Shown here: positions 28,691 through 33,969 of the stretch, piece after piece
How positions within the stretch are numbered: position 1 is the stretch's first letter
Layout of the letters: each line of letters starts with the position of its first letter
From: Sedimentisphaerales bacterium
GTDB lineage: Bacteria; Planctomycetota; Phycisphaerae; Sedimentisphaerales; Anaerohalosphaeraceae
Length of the DNA stretch: 33,969 nt
NCBI GenBank assembly: GCA_016930745.1
Contig: JAFGGE010000179.1
Coordinates: 1-33,969, forward strand
Direction: 5' to 3'
Made by a program: the position numbers and the translations under genes
Notes under the pieces: model-generated
The model's database searches: none
The model's input: only the letters and a program-made list of their open reading frames with translations
Told to the model about the DNA's origin: nothing

Positions 28691-29965
28691 CTAATGACCT
28701 TCCAAGGCAATATGGCGATTGGCATGGTCGGCCATGTCGCTCTCGATTGGTTTAACGACGCTCCATACGACCATTTGTACAGCCCAACCCAGGGTCAGGA
28801 CAATCAGGGCGAACCAATACGGCCAGTACATTCCCAGTTTGCCGGACAGGTACCCCCCCGCCCCGGAACCGACAATAACACCCAGAGAAAGGGTGATTTC
28901 ATGAATGGCCATCTGTGTCGAACGGTTCCTGCTCCCATAGGCGCCATAGTAAAGATGGGAGCTGTACGCAAACCCAAATCCCAAACCCATAATCACAAAG
29001 GCGACAAGAAAAACCCAAAACGAGCGGCCAAAAAGGATCAGCAAGAGAGGAACCGCAAGAACGATGGGTATGCCGAGCAACAGCCATGGCTTGAAATGCC
29101 AGAAGCCCAATCGGCCTGCTCCGGTCAGTATGAGAAAATTGCAGACTCCGAAAATCGTGATCAGGATTCCGAATTGGGTTTCCGAGTATCCGATTTCTTT
29201 GAATAACAGGGCAAACTGGGAGCGGGATACGCCCAGACAGAGCCAGGAACAGAACAGAACGATGCGGGCCATCCATTTGCAGCGTAATACCAGGCCCGGG
29301 TCCATAGGGAATTCCGGGAGGTTAATCGGTTTTGCGGCAGCGGCTGTTCCGGCGGAATGGTCTTTCGCCAGGCACAGCAGGAGAAAACAAATCACCAGAA
29401 ACCCCGCCCCGGCCAGCACGGGTCCCAGGGTGCTTTTTTCGACGAGAAATCCTCCCGCCAAAGGTCCTATAATGGCTGCGCCGGACCACATGCCGTTGTA
29501 AGTCCCCAGGCGGCGGTTAAGGGTGATCCCCTCAAAATCCGCTGAGACCCAACTCATCAGGTAGGGCCAGAACAGCGACATCGCCAAGCCGGCGAAGGTC
29601 CCGGCAAGGATCATCGTCCAGATCAGGGATGTTTTTCCGATCTGTTCGAGACCTATGGCATAATAGACAACCCCCAGCATAATCAGGGTGGCGGCTAACA
29701 TGGCCGCCGCGGCGGTCCGGGTGGCATGACGCGGATTGAGGTGTCCCCATCCGGTCGTGAAAAGCAACAGACAAAGCATGTAACCGAACATATTGGCGGC
29801 CCAGACATAGCCGACGTGCTCCTCGGCGCCCCCCATGTTACGGATGATGAACGGCATCGCCGTCCACAGGATGCTGAGGTTTATGGCCATCGTAAAGGCA
29901 GCTCCGTATAGAGGCCATACATTCGCGAGGGCCTGACGAACCGATTGTAACCATTCTTTTTTCAT
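28691..29965 (-). CDS. Major facilitator superfamily transporter
   Basis: 424 residues from MKKEWLQSV. The frame is open 29 codons further upstream, but that part crosses the -10 element at 29990 and is unlike an MFS N-terminus. Twelve hydrophobic segments are readable, for example LYGAAFTMAINLSILW, FGYMLCLLLFTTGW, IWTMILAGTFAGLAMSLFW and FLVAFVIMGLGFGFAYS, with a charged central loop near residues 195-215. A loop with a GHLNPR motif follows the second segment. Substrate is unknown; being first in a row with two exported glycan-acting proteins suggests sugar import. The ribosome-binding site is weak (AAGAAA). Confidence 0.9.
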   Translation of the reverse strand: MKKEWLQSVRQALANVWPLYGAAFTMAINLSILWTAMPFIIRNMGGAEEHVGYVWAANMFGYMLCLLLFTTGWGHLNPRHATRTAAAAMLAATLIMLGVVYYAIGLEQIGKTSLIWTMILAGTFAGLAMSLFWPYLMSWVSADFEGITLNRRLGTYNGMWSGAAIIGPLAGGFLVEKSTLGPVLAGAGFLVICFLLLCLAKDHSAGTAAAAKPINLPEFPMDPGLVLRCKWMARIVLFCSWLCLGVSRSQFALLFKEIGYSETQFGILITIFGVCNFLILTGAGRLGFWHFKPWLLLGIPIVLAVPLLLILFGRSFWVFLVAFVIMGLGFGFAYSSHLYYGAYGSRNRSTQMAIHEITLSLGVIVGSGAGGYLSGKLGMYWPYWFALIVLTLGWAVQMVVWSVVKPIESDMADHANRHIALEGH

Positions 29966-29989
29966 TGGATTTCTTACTGGTACGCAAGC

Positions 29990-29995
29990 ATTATA
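29990..29995 (-). promoter_or_regulatory. -10 element (TATAAT) before the MFS gene
   Basis: A perfect TATAAT on the reverse strand, about 25 bp before the chosen MFS start. No convincing -35 is found (TGTTTT or CTGTTT at best), so activation by a regulator is possible. Confidence 0.4.
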
Positions 29996-30170
29996 ATAGC
30001 GATGCGAAGAAAAAACAGTCTGGAGAAAAAGTCCTGGATTTTCTTTTCGCATGCCTGTCCGACGGACGATACGGAACCAGGATTGAAATTTCGATACGGG
30101 TATGGTAGCGTACTTGTGGATGACGGACTGTAAGGTTCTGAAACAGGCATCGAAACAAATTTATTATTTG

Positions 30171-30198
30171 GCCGCCGTATCCAGGCCGGAACGGCGGC
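30171..30198 (+). promoter_or_regulatory. Hairpin just before the DUF6057 gene start
   Basis: GCCGCCGT (30171-30178) and ACGGCGGC (30191-30198) form a perfect 8-bp stem with a 12-nt loop. No T-run follows, so it is not a terminator. It ends 4 bp before a possible TTG start (30203) and 16 bp before the ATG at 30215, so it covers the only GC-rich purine stretch near the starts. Confidence 0.45.
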
Positions 30199-30214
30199 GG
30201 AATTGTCGGCAGAG

Positions 30215-32167
30215 ATGGTTAGTCGGATGACGGAAAAGAAAAACGACAACGCCTCCGCAGGAGACAAACGCCCCTGTCGTCGTCCTTTTCGGGATCGATT
30301 CTGCCAGATTCCTGTTTTTACCGTCCTCTTTTTTCTGGCCCTTTTTGTCTATGTTTACGTTTGGATCGAGCCGCCTTTGCTGTATTACAGCTTTGGCGTG
30401 TATACGGATTATCCCCACTTTTCCCTGTCCTGGTCGTTTGTGGAGCGATGCCTGGCCGAACCGGGGGGGCCTGTGCGGCTGGTTTGCGGCTTTCTGTCGC
30501 AGTGGTTTGTGTATCCGTTTGCCGGCGCGGCGATCATTGCCGCCTCGGCCTGGCTGGCGTTTGCCGCAACCCAATCTCTGTTCCGAGAGGTTTCTCATGG
30601 GCTGCGACGAGTGTTGGGGCATCTTGTCGCGCTGACGCTGATCGTCGGTTACAATCAATACGATCATCCGCTGGCGGTCTGGCTGGCATTGACTGTGGCG
30701 ATCTGGTCGGCGGCCCTTTATCAAAGGTGGAACGCAGACGCACTACCGATTCGCTTGGGCGTGTTTTCCATCGGTTTTGGAGCGGCTTATTACCTGTCGG
30801 GCGCCGCCGCTTTGCTTTTCGCGATCCTGGCGATTGGAATAAGTCTTGCCGATAAACGGTATCTCTCGGCCCTGCTGCATCTGGCAATAAGTTTATCTCT
30901 GGTCTTGCTCCTGGGATATGGTTTCTTTGTTTTGGAAATTCAGGAAGCTTTTCTGCGATTGACGCCTTTCCATCCTACCATCAGAAAAGAGTTCGATCCC
31001 CCATCCCGAATCGCTCTTCAGGGTATCTGCGTCCTTATCGTTCTTGCCTTTCTGGCGAAGAATTTATTGCGATCGGCCGGAGGGAACCACTTTTTATCAG
31101 GGCCGTTTTCTTCGACGGCGGATAAAGCTGCGGCGGGCGTCTCTGGCGGGAGTAATCGGGGCTTCCCCGCCCTGATCAAAGGTCTTTTGGCGTATGGAAT
31201 TCCATCGGTCGCTTATGTCCTGCTCCTGGTATATTCCAGGGGGGCAAACAAGGAAATCCTCCGCATCCACGCTCTCAGCCGGCAAAAAAACTGGCCGCAG
31301 GTTCTGGAATCGGTCCGCACCTTGTATCAACAGAATCGGTACGATCCCTGCTGTAATTTTGACGTCAACCGCGCTCTCTATCATACCGGCAGTCTTCCCT
31401 ATGAGATGTTTGCGCATCCTCAGCACCCCGAGGCCCTGACGCTGATTTCCATAGATACTATACCGGTTTCTCAACGATACAACCGGATTTGCGATCTGTA
31501 TTATGAGCTTGGGTATATGAACGAAGCCCAGCACTGGGCGGCGGAACTGCTGGAAACCCGTGGCAACTGCCCGTTTCTACTCGACAAACTGGCTCGCATC
31601 TGTATTGTGAAAGAGTTGCCCGAGGCGGCCAGGATTTTTTTGAACGCCCTGCAAAAGGACCTGATTTACAGGAAAACGGCCCGGCAGCTTTTGGATGGTT
31701 TGGAACAGGATCCCAAAACGGCGAACGATTCGGACATGGCTTCCCTTGCATCGATCCGCCGGCAGGATAACCATGCCGCCAAAGACATTTCGCTGGAGGA
31801 TCTTCTTCTGGAGCTGCTTGCGGAGAATAAGAGCAATCGGATGGCCTTTGAATATCTGATGGCTTATTATCTTTTAAACAGACAATCGGACAAGGTCGTA
31901 GCCCATTTGCACCGTCTCAAGGGTCTGGGGTACCCGCAATTGCCCCGTTATTACGCCGAGGCGGCCATGATCCATATGAGCAAAACCCGCCAGCCGGTCG
32001 ATCTGGGCGGGTACGAGATGGATCCCCGCATCGTCGCGGAATTTCAGCAGATCACAAACGCCTTCCGCTCCCTGAATTATGATCGGCAACAGGGCCAACA
32101 AGCCCTGGCGGCCCAATTCGGCGACAGCTATTTCTATTATTCCATGTTCGATGTGGGGATCAAATGA
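30215..32167 (+). CDS. DUF6057-like membrane protein with helical-repeat C-terminal half
   Basis: About 650 residues. The start is uncertain: TTG 30203, ATG 30215 or ATG 30227; none has a strong ribosome-binding site and ATG 30215 is given. The N-terminal half has about eight to ten membrane segments (VFTVLFFLALFVYVYVWI, FAGAAIIAASAWLAFAA, LALTVAIWSAALY, LAISLSLVLLLGYGFFVL, GICVLIVLAFLAKNLL, IPSVAYVLLLVYS). After about residue 370 it is soluble and helical, TPR-like (LGYMNEAQHWAAELLETRG, LLLELLAENKSNRMAFEYLM, ARIFLNALQKD). I recall DUF6057 proteins from Bacteroidota and Planctomycetota, often beside a heme-containing beta-propeller protein, as here. The 4-bp ATGA overlap with that gene implies coupled translation. 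Function is not known. Confidence 0.75.
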   Translation: MVSRMTEKKNDNASAGDKRPCRRPFRDRFCQIPVFTVLFFLALFVYVYVWIEPPLLYYSFGVYTDYPHFSLSWSFVERCLAEPGGPVRLVCGFLSQWFVYPFAGAAIIAASAWLAFAATQSLFREVSHGLRRVLGHLVALTLIVGYNQYDHPLAVWLALTVAIWSAALYQRWNADALPIRLGVFSIGFGAAYYLSGAAALLFAILAIGISLADKRYLSALLHLAISLSLVLLLGYGFFVLEIQEAFLRLTPFHPTIRKEFDPPSRIALQGICVLIVLAFLAKNLLRSAGGNHFLSGPFSSTADKAAAGVSGGSNRGFPALIKGLLAYGIPSVAYVLLLVYSRGANKEILRIHALSRQKNWPQVLESVRTLYQQNRYDPCCNFDVNRALYHTGSLPYEMFAHPQHPEALTLISIDTIPVSQRYNRICDLYYELGYMNEAQHWAAELLETRGNCPFLLDKLARICIVKELPEAARIFLNALQKDLIYRKTARQLLDGLEQDPKTANDSDMASLASIRRQDNHAAKDISLEDLLLELLAENKSNRMAFEYLMAYYLLNRQSDKVVAHLHRLKGLGYPQLPRYYAEAAMIHMSKTRQPVDLGGYEMDPRIVAEFQQITNAFRSLNYDRQQGQQALAAQFGDSYFYYSMFDVGIK

Positions 32168-33717
32168 TGATATGCCTGCGGCGAAAACTTGGGATTGCGC
32201 TGCTGGTTCTGTTGATCGGTCTGGGATTAGGCCTTACGATGGTCTCGTGCAACAGGCTCCCAGCCCCACCTGCTACGTTCGCCACGCTGTCGCGGCCTTG
32301 CCGGATCAGGCCCGATTACTCCGATCTGGTCATACCTCCGAATATCGCTCCCCTGAATTTTGCCATCCAGGAGCCGGGCAACGAGTATCTGGTGCAGATT
32401 CATGGGGCCAAAGGCCGCCCGATAGCAGTATATAGCAAGAATCCTGACATCATCATTCCGATGAAGGACTGGAATCGGTTGCTTCAGGACAACCGGGGCG
32501 ATTCGATCTCAGTAGACATCTATACCGCCGATACGAAAGGGCAATGGACCCGATACCAGGCCATCACCAATACCATCGCCAAAGAGCCCATCGACAGCCA
32601 CCTTGCCTACCGTTTCCTCAAGCCAAACTATAATTATTTTAAGAGCATTCGCGTCAATCAGCGAAATCTCGAAGGATTTCAGGATTCGACGATTCTGGAC
32701 GGCCGGTCGTACCGGAACGGCTGCGTCAACTGCCATACCTTTCTCAACGGCAATCCCGACACGATGGCCATCGGCATCCGCAGCTCCGACTTCGGCAGCT
32801 CGGCCCTGATCGCCGACCAGGGAGAAGTCGTAAAAATCGGCGCCAAATGGGGCTACACCTCCTGGCATCCGTCCGGCAAGCTGGCCGTGTACGCCGTCAT
32901 GAAGGTGCGTCAGTTTTTCCACACCGCCCGCGAGGAAGTGCGCGATGTCATCGATCTGGATTCAGGATTGTTTTATTACAAGCTCGACAGCCAGACGGTC
33001 GGGACCGATCCGGGAATCGCCGATAAAGAGCGTCTTGAAACCTATCCAACCTGGTCGCCGGATGGGAAATATCTGTACTTCTGCAGCGCCCCATTTCCAT
33101 GGGAGGACCGCAACCGGATGCCCCCGGACAATTATGACCAGCTTCGCTATGACCTGCGGCGCATTTCGTATGATGTGGAAAAAGATGCATGGGGCCGGCC
33201 GGAGACGATTCTCTCGGCCGAGCAGACGGGAAAGAGCGCCATGCTGCCGCGGATCTCGCCGGATGGACGGTTTCTGGTGTTTTGCCTGTGCGATTACGGC
33301 TGTTTTCCTATCTATCAGGACAGCAGCGACCTGTATCTGATGGATCTTGAGACCCGGCAGGTAAAAAAACTGGAACAGGCCAACAGCGACGCTTCCGAAT
33401 CGTGGCATAGTTTTTCCAGCAACGGCCGCTGGCTGGCCTTCAGCAGCCGGCGGATGGGAGGGCCGTTTACCCGCCTCTTTTTCTGCTATCTGGATGAGCA
33501 GGGCAAGGCCTGCAAGCCCTTCCTCCTGCCGCAAAAAGATCCGCACTTTTATGATGCCTGCCTGGAGACGTTCAGCGTTCCGGAGTTGATCACCGGCCCG
33601 GTTGCCGTCAGCCGCAGCAGGCTCATCCGGGCCGTCCGAAACGCCCGCCAGATCCAGGTCGATGCCACCACCGGCGCCACCCCAACCACCACGACCGAGC
33701 CCTGGAAACAGCAATAG
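32164..33717 (+). CDS. Exported mono-heme c protein with PD40/TolB-like beta-propeller, probable lipoprotein
   Basis: 517 residues. Hydrophobic leader at about 9-27, then MVSC, a near-lipobox with Cys at about 29. A heme-c motif CVNCH lies at 187-191, in the context NGCVNCHTFLNGNPDTMAI. Propeller blades follow: YTSWHPSGKLAVYAV, YPTWSPDGKYLYFCS, LPRISPDGRFLVFCL and SWHSFSSNGRWLAFSS, the PD40 pattern of the TolB family. The tail is rich in Thr. It would sit in the periplasm or on the inner face of the outer membrane. The gene overlaps the DUF6057 gene by 4 bp, so the two probably form a membrane complex. The heme may serve redox or oxygen-related sensing; this is inference. Confidence 0.85.
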   Translation: MMICLRRKLGIALLVLLIGLGLGLTMVSCNRLPAPPATFATLSRPCRIRPDYSDLVIPPNIAPLNFAIQEPGNEYLVQIHGAKGRPIAVYSKNPDIIIPMKDWNRLLQDNRGDSISVDIYTADTKGQWTRYQAITNTIAKEPIDSHLAYRFLKPNYNYFKSIRVNQRNLEGFQDSTILDGRSYRNGCVNCHTFLNGNPDTMAIGIRSSDFGSSALIADQGEVVKIGAKWGYTSWHPSGKLAVYAVMKVRQFFHTAREEVRDVIDLDSGLFYYKLDSQTVGTDPGIADKERLETYPTWSPDGKYLYFCSAPFPWEDRNRMPPDNYDQLRYDLRRISYDVEKDAWGRPETILSAEQTGKSAMLPRISPDGRFLVFCLCDYGCFPIYQDSSDLYLMDLETRQVKKLEQANSDASESWHSFSSNGRWLAFSSRRMGGPFTRLFFCYLDEQGKACKPFLLPQKDPHFYDACLETFSVPELITGPVAVSRSRLIRAVRNARQIQVDATTGATPTTTTEPWKQQ

Positions 33718-33783
33718 AATAAGTGTAATTAAAGCAGTGTGAATATCTTTTCTGTTTTAATGCCGACGCCATTATCCTACGGG

Positions 33784-33969
33784 TCACCGTATCGAGAATG
33801 TATGGATGGTTTTGGAGCGGAAGGTCTGGCCCGGCCGCAGGACCGTGGAGGGGAAATCAGGCTTGTTGGGCGAGTCCGGAAAGTGCTGGGTCTCCAGGCA
33901 GAAGGCCCCATGTTGAGGATACACTTTACCGTCGCGGCCTTTCTGGTCGCGCAGGTGGTTGGCCGTGTA
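33784..33969 (-). CDS. galM: Aldose 1-epimerase (galactose mutarotase), C-terminal end, cut by window edge
   Basis: The reverse strand reads 61 codons from the right edge to a TGA at 33784-33786. It contains the family end motif AFCLETQHFPDSPNKPDFPS, then TVLRPGQTF and TIHTFSI. The enzyme interconverts alpha and beta anomers of hexoses. It converges with the heme-propeller gene, with 66 bp between and no clear terminator. The start and most of the protein lie beyond the window. Confidence 0.93.
   Translation of the reverse strand, partial: YTANHLRDQKGRDGKVYPQHGAFCLETQHFPDSPNKPDFPSTVLRPGQTFRSKTIHTFSIR

Overview
The window looks like a chromosomal segment of a member of the Planctomycetota, most likely of class Phycisphaerae (Sedimentisphaerales-like). 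Three things point there: the DUF1549/DUF1553 + DUF1501 + PPC-domain operon, several large secreted beta-helix or LRR proteins ending in dockerin-like 'D-x-(N/D)-x-x-G-x-V-(D/N)' tails followed by an 'A..W(L)' motif, and a very long SecA. This is inference from protein families; no rRNA, tRNA, IS element, integrase or CRISPR array was seen.

Layout. 1-371 (-): start of rmuC, with a good promoter, divergent from a 995-aa secreted beta-helix protein (682-3669, +) that carries an inserted Rossmann-like domain. 3670-4478: terminator followed by a hairpin-rich stretch without a convincing gene. 4479-9511 (+): a three-gene operon of planctomycete surface/secreted proteins (DUF1549/DUF1553, DUF1501, PPC). 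9658-11473 (+): tyrS and an unrecognised 193-aa gene, then a hairpin-rich gap with two terminators. 11991-16067 (-): efp-secA operon, divergent from aspS and a heme-c sensor histidine kinase (16288-19758, +). 19837-21930 (-): LRR protein, DUF1428 protein and VOC/PhnB-like protein. 22439-29965 (-): MFS transporter, glycoside-hydrolase-like protein, phosphodiester glycosidase and a 990-aa duplicated beta-helix protein, which together resemble a small glycan-use locus. 30215-33717 (+): DUF6057 membrane protein overlapping a mono-heme, beta-propeller lipoprotein. 33784-33969 (-): 3' end of an aldose 1-epimerase gene.

How it fits together. Housekeeping genes (tyrS, aspS, efp, secA, rmuC) are interleaved with genes for exported proteins. 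The most unusual things are: SecA, whose helical-wing unit appears to be expanded into about five copies plus a coiled-coil insertion; the DUF6057/heme-propeller pair; the glycan locus; the heme-c histidine kinase sitting 30 bp behind aspS with no response regulator next to it; a beta-helix interrupted by a GATase/ThuA-like fold; and two structured non-coding stretches (about 3.74-4.18 kb and 11.5-11.9 kb). All functional statements rest on motif recognition by eye; no database search or folding program was run.
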